Shown here: one piece after another, positions 17,156-26,576 of the stretch
Position numbering within the stretch: the stretch's first letter is position 1
Layout: each line of letters begins with the position of its first letter
DNA from: JADZAI01 sp964390465
GTDB lineage: Bacteria; Pseudomonadota; Alphaproteobacteria; Micropepsales; Micropepsaceae
Length of the DNA: 64,000 bases
Direction of reading: 5' to 3'
Assembly (NCBI GenBank): GCA_964390465.1
Contig: CAYMIJ010000005.1
Span: 1-64,000, forward strand
The notes under the pieces: model-generated
Database searches by the model: none
Told to the model about the DNA's origin: nothing
The model's input: only the letters and a program-made list of their open reading frames with translations
Program-made: the position numbers and the translations under genes

Positions 17156-18379
17156 ATGAGACGCGTCGCCGTCACCGGATTGGGCATCGTATCCTCGCTT
17201 GGAAACAATGCGCAGGAAGTCACCGCATCGCTGCGTGAAGCGCGCTCTGGCATCGTCCATGCGCCTGACTATGCCGCCCATGGCTTTCGCAGCCAGGTTC
17301 ATGGCGCGCTCAACATCAATCTCGATGAAGCCGTAGACCGCCGCGCTCGGCGCTTCATGGGCGATGGTGCCGCCTATGCCTGGGTCGCCATGGATCAGGC
17401 TATCCGCGATGCCGGGCTGGGCGAAGACCTCGTCTCGAACGAACGTACCGGCCTCATCGTCGGATCGGGTGGCCCGTCCACAAAAGCGATTGTTGCAGCA
17501 GCAGACATGACTCGCGAAGCAGGCAAAGGCCCCAAGCGGGTTGGACCGTTCGCGGTGCCCAAGGCCATGTCGTCCACCTGCTCGGCGAACCTTTCCACCT
17601 GGTTCAAGACCAAGGGCGTCAACTATTCCATCAGCTCAGCCTGCTCCACCTCGGCCAACTGCATCGGCAATGCCTTTGAGATGATCCAGTGGGGCAAGCA
17701 GGACATCATGTTCGCCGGCGGCGGCGAAGAACTCGACTGGACGCTCTCCGTCCTGTTCGACGCCATGGGAGCGATGTCGTCCAAGTATAACGACACGCCT
17801 GCCCGCGCCTCGCGCGCTTACGACAGGAACCGCGACGGCTTCGTCATTTCTGGCGGCGGCGGCATTCTGGTTCTGGAAGAACTGGAACACGCCAAGGCGC
17901 GCGGCGCAAAAATCTATGCCGAACTCACCGGCTATGGCGCGACAGCGGATGGCGCTGACATGGTCGCCCCATCGGGTGAAGGCGCAGTGCGCTGTATGAA
18001 GATGGCGCTGAAACACGTGAAAGAGCGCGTCGATTATATCAACCCGCACGCCACCTCGACGCCTGTTGGCGACATCCCGGAAATCGAAGCTATCCGCGCC
18101 GTGTTCGGCGATGACATGCCACCCATTTCGGCCACCAAGTCGCTGTCGGGCCACAGTCAGGGCGCGGCCGGTGTACACGAAGCGATCTACACCCTGCTCA
18201 TGATGCAGGGCGGCTTCATCGCCAAAAGCGCCAATATCGAAGAAATCGACCCGGCAGTTGCCAGCGCCAATATCGTCCGTGAACGGATCGACGGCGCTGA
18301 CATCAACACCGCCATATCCAATTCATTCGGGTTCGGCGGCACCAACGCCACGCTCGCATTCCAGCGTCATCGTACCTGA
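17156..18379 (+). CDS. fabB: 3-oxoacyl-ACP synthase I FabB
   Basis: This ketosynthase elongates the cis-unsaturated acyl chain made by FabA. The Cys-His-His triad is visible: Cys163 in SSACSTSANC, His in NPHATSTPVGD, and His in the SGHSQGAAG segment. Length (407 residues) is normal. GGAGA lies just before the ATG at 17156. It is co-directional with fabA and fabI, giving the standard alphaproteobacterial FabA-FabB route for anaerobic-type unsaturated lipid formation. Confidence 0.97.
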   Translation: MRRVAVTGLGIVSSLGNNAQEVTASLREARSGIVHAPDYAAHGFRSQVHGALNINLDEAVDRRARRFMGDGAAYAWVAMDQAIRDAGLGEDLVSNERTGLIVGSGGPSTKAIVAAADMTREAGKGPKRVGPFAVPKAMSSTCSANLSTWFKTKGVNYSISSACSTSANCIGNAFEMIQWGKQDIMFAGGGEELDWTLSVLFDAMGAMSSKYNDTPARASRAYDRNRDGFVISGGGGILVLEELEHAKARGAKIYAELTGYGATADGADMVAPSGEGAVRCMKMALKHVKERVDYINPHATSTPVGDIPEIEAIRAVFGDDMPPISATKSLSGHSQGAAGVHEAIYTLLMMQGGFIAKSANIEEIDPAVASANIVRERIDGADINTAISNSFGFGGTNATLAFQRHRT

Positions 18380-18390
18380 GGGAAGACATA

Positions 18391-19239
18391 ATGGCCAATC
18401 AGGGACTGATGCACGGCAAGCGCGGCCTCATCATGGGTGTTGCCAATGATCACTCCATCGCATGGGGTATTGCGCAGGCCTGTGCGGCGCAGGGCGCGGA
18501 ACTGGCCTTCACCTATCAGGGTGATGCGTTCGGCAAGCGCGTGAAACCGCTGGCAGCCGAAGTTGGCTCGAAACTCGTTCTGCCGGCCGATGTGGAAGAC
18601 GAACAGTCGATGGAAGCCCTGTTCGGAGAGCTGCAGCGTCAGTGGGGGCAGCTGGATTTCGTCGTTCACTGCATCGCTTTTTCCGACAAGGCCGAGTTGA
18701 AGGGGCGCTATGTCGATACATCGCGCGCCAACTTCAACCGCGCGCTCGATATCTCGTGTTTTTCCTTCACCGACATTGCCCGCCGCGCGGCGCCGCTGAT
18801 GAACGAAGGTGGCTCGCTGCTGACCCTTTCTTATATGGGCGCGGTGCGGGTGATCCCCAATTACAACGTGATGGGTATCGCTAAGGCAGCGCTGGAAGCG
18901 AGCGTGCGTTATCTTGCCGCTGATCTTGGCCGCGACGGCATCCGCGTGAACTGCATCTCGGCCGGGCCGATGCGCACGCTGGCGGGGTCAGCTATTGGCG
19001 ATGCCCGGCTGATGTTCAAATGGAACCGCATGAATGCGCCGATGAAGCGCAATATCGAGCTGGATCATGTCGGCAATGCCGGTCTTTATCTGCTCAGCGA
19101 TCTGGCAGGCGGTGTCACCGGCGAGATCCACTATGTCGACAGCGGCTATAATGTCATTGGCATGCCCTCGACCGCCGATCTGAAACTGATGGGCCTGCCC
19201 GACGAGGCCGAGGCCGCAAAGGCACGCACAGCAGAATGA
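18391..19239 (+). CDS. fabI: Enoyl-ACP reductase FabI
   Basis: FabI reduces the trans-2-enoyl-ACP in the last step of each elongation cycle with NADH. It is a 282-residue divergent short-chain reductase: MGVANDHSIAWGIA forms the nucleotide-binding start, and the active-site pair is Tyr158 and Lys165 (Y-x6-K) with Tyr148 upstream. It follows fabB by 11 bases, and its stop overlaps the GST gene start by four bases. Confidence 0.96.
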   Translation: MANQGLMHGKRGLIMGVANDHSIAWGIAQACAAQGAELAFTYQGDAFGKRVKPLAAEVGSKLVLPADVEDEQSMEALFGELQRQWGQLDFVVHCIAFSDKAELKGRYVDTSRANFNRALDISCFSFTDIARRAAPLMNEGGSLLTLSYMGAVRVIPNYNVMGIAKAALEASVRYLAADLGRDGIRVNCISAGPMRTLAGSAIGDARLMFKWNRMNAPMKRNIELDHVGNAGLYLLSDLAGGVTGEIHYVDSGYNVIGMPSTADLKLMGLPDEAEAAKARTAE

Positions 19240-19883
19240 GCTATATTCTCTATGGTGATGATGACTCCGGCTCATTCACGGCGGAGGCATTGCTTGCAGA
19301 AATCGGCGCGGCCTGTGAACTGCGCACCATCAGCCTTGAGAAATACGAAGAAACCGAAGAAGCCTTCAAGGCCGTCAATCCAGCGGGTAAAATCCCGACA
19401 CTGATCCTCCCCGACGGCACGGTGGTGACGGAATCAGCCGCGATCCTCCTCACCATCTGCGCCCGCCACACGGAAGCCAAACTGTTCCCGGATCTCGCCA
19501 GCAGTGACGGTGCTTGGGCGCTGCGCTGGCTGATGTTCATCTCGACCAACATCTACGAAGCGATAGGGCGCATCGATTTCCCCAACCGCTACACCAGCAA
19601 CTATTACGACAAGGAATCGGTCGCCAATTCCGCGAAGTCGGAAATCCGCTGGTTCTGGATGTTGTTCGAACGCGAACTGGCTGCCCGCAACCGTGCGGGC
19701 ATTTGGGCGCTGGGTGAAACCTTTTCCGCGCTCGATATCTATGTCGCCAACATCGCCGGATGGGACAATCCCATTGAATGGCGCGCGGCCAACGCCCCGC
19801 GTATCGAGGCGATCCGTCAGGCGGTTGCGGCCCGACCCAAGATCGCGCCGGTCTTCCAGCGTCATTTCGGTAAGCCCGCGTAA
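19236..19883 (+). CDS. Glutathione S-transferase family protein
   Basis: The 215-residue protein has an N-terminal thioredoxin-like domain, where NPAGKIPTL (cis-proline) and the later TESAAILL glutathione-contact motif are clear, and a helical C-terminal domain. It is translationally coupled to fabI (ATGA overlap) and ends just before a strong bidirectional terminator. Whether it uses glutathione for conjugation or in a stress or lipid-related role is unknown. Confidence 0.88.
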   Translation: MSYILYGDDDSGSFTAEALLAEIGAACELRTISLEKYEETEEAFKAVNPAGKIPTLILPDGTVVTESAAILLTICARHTEAKLFPDLASSDGAWALRWLMFISTNIYEAIGRIDFPNRYTSNYYDKESVANSAKSEIRWFWMLFERELAARNRAGIWALGETFSALDIYVANIAGWDNPIEWRAANAPRIEAIRQAVAARPKIAPVFQRHFGKPA

Positions 19884-19887
19884 AAAA

Positions 19888-19915
19888 AAGGCGGCCCGAA
19901 GGCCGCCTTCTTGTT
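19888..19915. terminator. Bidirectional terminator between the GST gene and pnp
   Basis: AAGGCGGCC (19888-19896) pairs with GGCCGCCTT (19901-19909) around CGAA. An A8 run precedes it and T-rich sequence follows, so it can stop the fab operon on the plus strand and pnp on the minus strand. Confidence 0.9.
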
Positions 19916-19934
19916 TCTTGAGAAGAGACGTGGA

Positions 19935-22082
19935 TCAGCCCTGCGGCTGCTCGCCTTCACCTGAGGCCGGGGCGTCTTCTTCCTTGATCTCGGTGCCGGT
20001 CGCCTGGTCGACGATCTTCATCGACAGACGCACCTTGCCGCGATCATCAACGCCGAGCAGCTTCACGAACACCTTGTCGCCTTCATTGACGACTTCGTTC
20101 ACCTTGGCGACCCGCTTGCGCGACAGCTGCGAGATATGGACGAGGCCGTCTTTCGCGCCAAAAAAGTTCACGAAGGCTCCGAACTCCATGACCTTCACGA
20201 CCTTGCCTTCGTAAATCTCACCGACTTCCGGCTCTGAGACGATGCCCTTGATCCACTTCTGGGCAGCCTTGATGGAGTCGGCGTTGGGCGAGGCGATCTT
20301 GATCGTGCCGTCATCGCCGATGTCGATCTTCGCACCGGTCTTCTCCACGATCTCGCGGATGACCTTGCCGCCGGTGCCGATCACTTCACGGATCTTGTCG
20401 GTCGGGACCTTCATCGTCTCGATGCGCGGCGCGTTGGGGCCAACCTCGGCACGCGAAGCGTCGATGGCCTTGGCCATTTCGCCCAGAATGTGCGCGCGGC
20501 CATCCTTCGCCTGCGCCAAAGCGATCTTCATGATCTCTTCGGTGATGCCTGTGATCTTGATGTCCATCTGCAGCGAGGTGATGCCTTCAGATGTACCAGC
20601 CACCTTGAAGTCCATGTCGCCGAGGTGATCTTCATCGCCCAGAATGTCGGAAAGAACGGCGAAGCGTTCACCTTCCTTGATCAGGCCCATAGCGATACCG
20701 GCGATGGGGCGCACGACCGGCACGCCGGCATCCATCATGGCGAGCGAAGCACCGCACACTGTTGCCATCGACGACGAGCCATTCGACTCGGTGATCTCGC
20801 TGACCACGCGGATCGTATAGGGGAAGCTTTCCGGGCTGGGCAGCATCGGATGCACAGCGCGCCAGGCCAGCTTGCCGTGGCCGATCTCGCGGCGACCGGT
20901 TGCGCCCATGCGGCCCGTCTCACCGACCGAGTAGGGAGGGAAGTTGTAGTGCAGCATGAAGGTCTCGTCGTATTTGCCTTCCAGAGCATCGACCATCTGT
21001 ACATCATCGCCGGTGCCAAGCGTGGCGACGACGAGGGCCTGGGTTTCGCCGCGTGTGAACAGGGCTGAACCGTGAGTGCGCGGCAGCACGCTGACCTGCG
21101 CCAGAATCGGGCGCACGTCAGAAAGCTTGCGGCCGTCAATGCGGTGCCCGTCGATCGTCGCGTTGCGCACGATGTCCTGTTCGGCTGCCTTGAACAGCTT
21201 GGAAAGGGCAGCGGCAGGGATCTTGCCTTCTTCATCGCCGCCCAAGGCTTCCGTGACCTTGGCCTTGGCAGCGTTCACCGCGGCATGGCGGTCGGACTTG
21301 CCACGGATCTGATAGGCAGCGCGCAGATCGGCTTCCACAAGAGCCTTGATCTTGTTGAGCTTGGCAGACTTGTCTTCCACCACATGGGCGCGCGGCTCTT
21401 TGGCGGCGGCTTCGGCCAGCGAGATGATGGCATCGATCACCGGCTGCATCGAACGATGACCGAACATCACCGCGCTCAGCATTTCTTCTTCGGTCAGTTC
21501 CTTGGCTTCTGATTCAACCATCAGAACGGCATCGGCCGTGCCGGCGACGGTCAGCGAAAGGCGGCTGGTCTTGACCTGATCAAGCGTCGGATTCAGCACA
21601 AGCTGTCCATCGATCAGACCGACGCTGGCGGCACCAATCGGGCCCATGAACGGCACGCCCGAAAGCGTCAGCGCCGCGGAAGCGGCAATCATGGCCAGGA
21701 TATCGGAATCATTTTCCAGATCGTGGCTGAGAACGGTGGCGATGACTTGCGTTTCGTTCTGATAGCCTTCGACAAACAGCGGGCGGATCGGGCGGTCGAT
21801 GAGACGCGAGATCAGCGTTTCCTTTTCGCTCGGGCGGCCTTCGCGTTTGAAGAAGCTGCCGGGAATTTTGCCGGCGGCATAAGTGCGCTCCTGATAGTGA
21901 ACAGTAAGCGGGAAGAAATCGATGCCGGCTTTGGGGTTCTTGTCTGAAACCACGGTGGCGAGCACGGTTGTCTCGCCATAGGTGGCCAGCACAGCGCCGT
22001 CGGCCTGACGCGCGATGCGTCCGGTTTCCAGCGTCAGCTTGCGGCCGCCCCACATGATTTCGCGTTTGTGGATATTGAACAT
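19935..22082 (-). CDS. pnp: Polyribonucleotide nucleotidyltransferase (PNPase)
   Basis: PNPase degrades RNA 3' to 5' by phosphorolysis and is a degradosome member. The 715 residues comprise two RNase PH domains (the second with GSSSMATVCGASLAMMDAGVP split around residues 440-460), a KH domain (KIREVIGTGGKVIREI) and an S1 domain (GEIYEGKVVKVMEFGAFVN). The C-terminal tail is acidic. It is the last gene of the rimP-to-pnp block, but a strong terminator hairpin stands between rpsO and pnp, so much of its transcript may depend on read-through or its own promoter. Confidence 0.98.
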   Translation of the reverse strand: MFNIHKREIMWGGRKLTLETGRIARQADGAVLATYGETTVLATVVSDKNPKAGIDFFPLTVHYQERTYAAGKIPGSFFKREGRPSEKETLISRLIDRPIRPLFVEGYQNETQVIATVLSHDLENDSDILAMIAASAALTLSGVPFMGPIGAASVGLIDGQLVLNPTLDQVKTSRLSLTVAGTADAVLMVESEAKELTEEEMLSAVMFGHRSMQPVIDAIISLAEAAAKEPRAHVVEDKSAKLNKIKALVEADLRAAYQIRGKSDRHAAVNAAKAKVTEALGGDEEGKIPAAALSKLFKAAEQDIVRNATIDGHRIDGRKLSDVRPILAQVSVLPRTHGSALFTRGETQALVVATLGTGDDVQMVDALEGKYDETFMLHYNFPPYSVGETGRMGATGRREIGHGKLAWRAVHPMLPSPESFPYTIRVVSEITESNGSSSMATVCGASLAMMDAGVPVVRPIAGIAMGLIKEGERFAVLSDILGDEDHLGDMDFKVAGTSEGITSLQMDIKITGITEEIMKIALAQAKDGRAHILGEMAKAIDASRAEVGPNAPRIETMKVPTDKIREVIGTGGKVIREIVEKTGAKIDIGDDGTIKIASPNADSIKAAQKWIKGIVSEPEVGEIYEGKVVKVMEFGAFVNFFGAKDGLVHISQLSRKRVAKVNEVVNEGDKVFVKLLGVDDRGKVRLSMKIVDQATGTEIKEEDAPASGEGEQPQG

Positions 22083-22141
22083 ATCAGTCTTGACCTTTCC
22101 GCAGCATCCGGCCCTGCCGGATGCTCATCAGCGCGCTTTGC

Positions 22142-22181
22142 AAAAAAACGAAACGCCCGGGCGCGCGGGCCGGGCGTTTCG
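22142..22181 (-). terminator. Terminator between rpsO and pnp
   Basis: CGAAACGCCCG (22149-22159) pairs with CGGGCGTTTCG (22171-22181); on the minus strand the hairpin is followed by T7 (22148-22142). It ends the rpsO message and attenuates entry into pnp. In E. coli the rpsO-pnp junction likewise carries an RNase III-processed hairpin. Confidence 0.85.
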
Positions 22182-22213
22182 CTGAAGGGTTCAGCCTGGA
22201 TGCGAAGCGCCGA

Positions 22214-22483
22214 TCAACGGCGCAGACCCAGTTTGGCGATCAGGGCCGTGTAACGGTCCTTGTCCTTGCGCTTGAGGTAATCAAGCAGGCTACGGCGGCG
22301 CGACACCATCTTGATGAGGCCCCGGCGTGAATGGTTGTCTTTCGCGTGGCTCTTGAAGTGTTCGGTCAGTGTCGTGATGCGTTCCGACAGGATCGCAACC
22401 TGCACTTCCGGTGAACCGGTATCGCCCGCTTTGGTGGCGTTCGATTTGATGACTTCGGCCTTGCGTTCAGCAGCAATCGACAT
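22214..22483 (-). CDS. rpsO: 30S ribosomal protein S15
   Basis: S15 binds 16S rRNA early in 30S assembly. The 89-residue protein has the standard four-helix sequence, including GDTGSPEVQVAILSERI and NHSRRGLIKMVSRRRSLLDY. It follows truB by 18 bases and lies immediately before the terminator at 22142-22181. Confidence 0.98.
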   Translation of the reverse strand: MSIAAERKAEVIKSNATKAGDTGSPEVQVAILSERITTLTEHFKSHAKDNHSRRGLIKMVSRRRSLLDYLKRKDKDRYTALIAKLGLRR

Positions 22484-22501
22484 CGTGTGCTCCTTTATCG
22501 T

Positions 22502-23446
22502 TCAAAGGTTGAACACGCGCACAGGGTGGAATGCGCCGAGCCTCAGCTCAGCCATCGCCACGGGCCTTCGGCTTTCGGACGACTTCAGGAGAACAACAGG
22601 CGGCTCATCGCCTGCGTCCCGCAAAATCGCCTCGGCTATCGCGAAGGCTGACCCACGCACCGGAACAGCCTGCCCGGAACGGACTTTGGCTGTATCCGCC
22701 TCGCCAATGGCCAGTGCCGGGATGTCGTCCAGCGCGGTCTCGACGGGGTGCAGATGCTTTTCAGCGCCGCCACTATAGTGCAATTCACTCAAGGCTTCCA
22801 GCGAAATCGCCCCTTGTTCAAGGAAAGCCCCGGTCTGGGTGCGGCGCAGTGCCGCCACATGGGCGCAGGCACCCAGTCGTGCGGCCAGATCGCGCACTAA
22901 AGAACGAACATAAACGCCTTTGCCGGTCGTCATTTCGAACACGGTATGATCTTTGTCAGGCATAGAGCAAAGCTCAAGCCGGGCGATATAGGCCGGGCGT
23001 GGTTTCAGCTCGACCATCTCGCCCATGCGGGCCAGGTCATAGGCCCGGGCGCCGTCAACCTTGATGGCGGAAAAGACCGGCGGGGTCTGCTGGATCGCGC
23101 CGACAAAACCGGGCAGTGCGGACAGGATGTCCGTGGCCGCAGGGCGCACCGGACTTTCGGCACTCACTTTGCCTTCGGCATCGTCGGTGGTGGTGCTGAT
23201 CCCCCAGCGCGCGGTGAAGCGATAGGTTTTCAGGGCGTCCATCGCGAAGGCAACGGTCTTGGTCGCCTCGCCCAGCGCGATGGCAAGAATACCGGTCGCC
23301 AACGGGTCCAGCGTTCCGGCATGGCCCGCCTTCTCGGCATTGAACAGACGCCTGACGCGCGTGACACAATCGGTCGAGGTCAGACCGACGGGCTTGTCCA
23401 GCACGATCCAGCCGTCGATTTTCTCACCCTTGGGTTTGCGCGCCAT
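22502..23446 (-). CDS. truB: tRNA pseudouridine-55 synthase TruB
   Basis: TruB makes pseudouridine 55 in the T-arm of tRNAs. The 314-residue protein starts MARKPKGEKIDGWIVLDKP, and the catalytic Asp47 is in GHAGTLDPLA. The longer open frame upstream runs into rbfA and is rejected. It follows rbfA after 7 bases. Confidence 0.97.
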   Translation of the reverse strand: MARKPKGEKIDGWIVLDKPVGLTSTDCVTRVRRLFNAEKAGHAGTLDPLATGILAIALGEATKTVAFAMDALKTYRFTARWGISTTTDDAEGKVSAESPVRPAATDILSALPGFVGAIQQTPPVFSAIKVDGARAYDLARMGEMVELKPRPAYIARLELCSMPDKDHTVFEMTTGKGVYVRSLVRDLAARLGACAHVAALRRTQTGAFLEQGAISLEALSELHYSGGAEKHLHPVETALDDIPALAIGEADTAKVRSGQAVPVRGSAFAIAEAILRDAGDEPPVVLLKSSESRRPVAMAELRLGAFHPVRVFNL

Positions 23447-23453
23447 CCCCTGT

Positions 23454-23861
23454 TCAGTCTTCGACGTCTTTGTTTTCCAGATCGCGCAGCACCTCGCGCG
23501 AACGCAGTAGCGCGTCGATATGCGCGCCTTCATCGAATGAACGATCCAGTTCAAATCGGATCTGCGGCACGACGCGCAGATGGCTGAGCGCATGTCCCAG
23601 CTCGCCCCGCACATAGGCCCTGGCGACGTTCAGGGCGGCGACGATCTCGTTTTCCTTCTCTCCACCCAGCGGCGTCACGAACAAGGTCGCGTTCTTCAGA
23701 TCTGGCGAGATGCGTGCGCCCGTCACCGTGATGGTCGTACCGACAAGCATCGGCTCACGCCAATGGGCGCGCGCCAGAATCTCGTGCACGGTGCGGCGGA
23801 TTTCCTCGGCCACCCGCAACTGACGCTGCGAGGGGCCTTTTGCCTGATGTTGACGCGCCAT
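23454..23861 (-). CDS. rbfA: Ribosome-binding factor A
   Basis: RbfA is a KH-fold protein needed for 16S rRNA 5'-end maturation and cold adaptation. The 135-residue product has the conserved N-terminus RQLRVAEEIRRTVHEIL and the motif LVGTTITVTGARISPDL. ATG at 23861 (MARQHQAKG) is taken because the seven upstream codons are unlike the family. It follows infB by 20 bases. Confidence 0.95.
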   Translation of the reverse strand: MARQHQAKGPSQRQLRVAEEIRRTVHEILARAHWREPMLVGTTITVTGARISPDLKNATLFVTPLGGEKENEIVAALNVARAYVRGELGHALSHLRVVPQIRFELDRSFDEGAHIDALLRSREVLRDLENKDVED

Positions 23862-23881
23862 GATACAGCCTCGTCCGCGCA

Positions 23882-26560
23882 CTAAAGCGTGCGCGCGATC
23901 TCCTCAAGATCGAAGCACTCGATCGTGTCGCCTTCGCGGATGTCCTGATAGTTCTCGAACGCCATACCGCATTCGTAGCCCTGCTGGACTTCCTTCACTT
24001 CTTCCTTGAAGCGCCGCAGCGTCGAAAGCTTGCCTTCGTGAATGACCACGCGGTCGCGGATGAGGCGCACGCGCGCCCCACGGCGCACAAGGCCTTCCAC
24101 CACACGGCAGCCCGCAACCTTGCCAGACTTCGAGATATTGAAGACCTGCAGAATGGTCGCGTTGCCCAGGAAGATTTCGTTGATGACTGGCGAGAGCAGC
24201 CCACCCATCGCCGCCTTCACGTCGTCGATGATGTTATAGATGATCGAGTAGTAGCGGATATCAACACCATCACGCCGGGCGCGCTCGCGGCCTTCGGCAT
24301 GGGCGCGCACATTGAAGCCGATGACCACCGCGCCCGAAGCATGGGCCAGAATGACATCCGATTCCGTGATGCCGCCGACACCCGACTGCAACACCTGCAC
24401 GCTGACTTCATCTGTCGCGAGGCCACGCAAGGCCTGCGCAATCGCTTCAACCGAGCCCTGCACGTCGGCCTTGATGACGACGGGCAGAATCTTGCGCTCG
24501 CCATCGGCGCGGTCTTTCAGCAACTGCTCCATAGTCTGACGGCCAGCGGCCTGTGTGCGGGCCTCGCGGCGTTTGCGGCTACGGAAGTCGGCGATCTCGC
24601 GGGCGCGGGCATCGCTTTCCACCACGACCAGTTCGTCACCAGCTTCCGGCGTACCCTGAAGACCCAGCACCTCAACCGGCACCGAAGGTCCGGCCATCTG
24701 CACCGGCTTGCCGTCATCACCGACCAGCGCGCGCACACGACCCCATTCACTTCCGGCCACCACAATATCGCCGACGCGGATGGTGCCGCGCTGCACCAGC
24801 ACGGTCGCCACCGGGCCACGGCCCTTGTCGAGCTTGGCTTCCACGATGGCGCCTTCCGCCGGACGATCCGGGTTCGCCTTCAGCTCCAGCACTTCGGACT
24901 GCAGCAGGATAGCATCCAGCATCTTGTCGAGCCCGGTGCGCTGAAGCGCCGAAACCTCAATCGCCATCGTGTCGCCGCCCATTTCTTCCACCACGACTTC
25001 GTGGCGCAGCAGTTCGGTCTTCACGCGGCTAGGATTGGCAGCGGGTTTGTCGATCTTGTTGATCGCGACGATCAACGGCACCTTCGCCGCCTTGGCGTGG
25101 GCGATGGCTTCTTCGGTCTGCGGCATGACGCCGTCATCAGCCGCAACCACCAGAATGACTATATCAGTCACCTTGGCGCCGCGTGCGCGCATGGCCGTGA
25201 AGGCCGCGTGGCCGGGCGTATCGAGGAAGGTGATCTTGTCGCCCGATGGCGCGTTCACCTGATAGGCACCGATATGCTGGGTGATGCCGCCCGCTTCGCC
25301 TGCCACGACATTGGCGTGGCGCAGCGCGTCGAGCAGCGAGGTCTTGCCGTGGTCGACATGGCCCATGATGGTGACAACCGGCGCGCGCGGCTTCAGGCTG
25401 TCGGCGCTGTCCGCCTCGCCCTTCAGGCCTTCCAGAACGTCGCTTTCCGCCACGCGTTTGACGACATGGCCGTGTTCTTCGGCGATCAGCTGCGCGGTAT
25501 CGGCGTCGAGCGAAGTGTTGATCGTCGCCATCACGCCGTTCTTCATCAGCACCTTGATGACATCAACGGCACGGCGCGCCATGCGGTTGGCGAGTTCCTG
25601 CACGGTGATCGTTTCAGGAATGATGATGTCGCGCGGCGCAGTCTGCTGCTGCTCTTCGCGCTGCATGCCCTGATTGAGACGGCGCTGCGATTGACGCCGC
25701 ATGGCCGCCAGCGAACGCTGACGTTCATCGCCGTCTTCGCTTGCGGCTGTAACCGAAAGACGTCCGTCACGGCGCTTGCCGTCACTTTTGGCTGGGCGCG
25801 CGGGCGCTGCCGGCGGGCGCGCTGCCGGACCACCGCCAGGCCTGCGAATGCCAGTCAGTGTCGAGGCCTTGCGCTTGCTGCCTTCCTCGTCGTCCATGGC
25901 TCCAGCCGGAACGTGATGAACAACACGCCCAAACATCGGCCTGGCTGATGGTGCTGCGGCAGGCGCCGTCGCGGCGGGCGCTGCGGGTGCAGCAGCCGGG
26001 GCGGCGGGGCGTGTTTCTGTTTCAATGCGGCGATTTTGTTCCGCGTCGGCGCGGCGCTTGGCTTCGTCTTCGGCGGCGCGGCGGGCATCTTCTTCCGCCT
26101 TGCGCTTGGCGGCCAGTTCGGCCTCGCGCTTGAGACGGGCTTCTTCGTCAGCCCGGCGCTTGGCTTCGGCTTCAGAACGGGCGCGGGCTTCGGCCTCGGC
26201 CACTTTGGCGTCACCCAGCGCGCGGGCGCGGGCGGCTTTTTCTTCCTCGGTCAGTGTGCGCAGCACCATGCCGCCCGCTTTGGGCGTGATGGCGGGCTTG
26301 GGAGCTGGGCGCGGCGCGGCAGCTGCAACGGGTGCGGCGGCAGCGGCCGGTGCGGGCGCAACAGGTGCCGCAGTGGTCCCCGGCATGCCGGGCCGTGTAA
26401 CGGTGCGCTTCTTTTCCACCACCACCGCTTTGGTGCGGCCATGGCTGAAGCTCTGCTTGACGGTACCTGTCTCGCTGGCCGGGCGCTTGACACCCAAAGG
26501 CGTCCGCACCGGTGTGCCCGAGATGAGTGTCTTACCCGTCTGATCCTTACTATCCGTCAT
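23882..26560 (-). CDS. infB: Translation initiation factor IF-2
   Basis: IF-2 delivers fMet-tRNA to the 30S and promotes 50S joining with GTP hydrolysis. The 892-residue protein has a long N-terminal half rich in Ala, Glu, Lys and Pro with a coiled-coil-like KRRADEEARLKREAE region, then the G domain (GHVDHGKTSLLD, DTPGHAAF, NKID) and domains II-IV ending in a C2 fold. TTG at 26563 directly precedes the ATG at 26560; the ATG is preferred. The N-terminal repeats are low complexity, usual for alphaproteobacteria. Confidence 0.98.
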   Translation of the reverse strand: MTDSKDQTGKTLISGTPVRTPLGVKRPASETGTVKQSFSHGRTKAVVVEKKRTVTRPGMPGTTAAPVAPAPAAAAAPVAAAAPRPAPKPAITPKAGGMVLRTLTEEEKAARARALGDAKVAEAEARARSEAEAKRRADEEARLKREAELAAKRKAEEDARRAAEDEAKRRADAEQNRRIETETRPAAPAAAPAAPAATAPAAAPSARPMFGRVVHHVPAGAMDDEEGSKRKASTLTGIRRPGGGPAARPPAAPARPAKSDGKRRDGRLSVTAASEDGDERQRSLAAMRRQSQRRLNQGMQREEQQQTAPRDIIIPETITVQELANRMARRAVDVIKVLMKNGVMATINTSLDADTAQLIAEEHGHVVKRVAESDVLEGLKGEADSADSLKPRAPVVTIMGHVDHGKTSLLDALRHANVVAGEAGGITQHIGAYQVNAPSGDKITFLDTPGHAAFTAMRARGAKVTDIVILVVAADDGVMPQTEEAIAHAKAAKVPLIVAINKIDKPAANPSRVKTELLRHEVVVEEMGGDTMAIEVSALQRTGLDKMLDAILLQSEVLELKANPDRPAEGAIVEAKLDKGRGPVATVLVQRGTIRVGDIVVAGSEWGRVRALVGDDGKPVQMAGPSVPVEVLGLQGTPEAGDELVVVESDARAREIADFRSRKRREARTQAAGRQTMEQLLKDRADGERKILPVVIKADVQGSVEAIAQALRGLATDEVSVQVLQSGVGGITESDVILAHASGAVVIGFNVRAHAEGRERARRDGVDIRYYSIIYNIIDDVKAAMGGLLSPVINEIFLGNATILQVFNISKSGKVAGCRVVEGLVRRGARVRLIRDRVVIHEGKLSTLRRFKEEVKEVQQGYECGMAFENYQDIREGDTIECFDLEEIARTL

Positions 26561-26576
26561 CAACCGCCTGATTTCA

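Noticed and set aside
24038..25948. 636-codon open frame on the plus strand inside infB
   Set aside because: It is antisense to infB; its His/Asp/Arg-rich composition reflects the complement of infB codons and no domain is seen.
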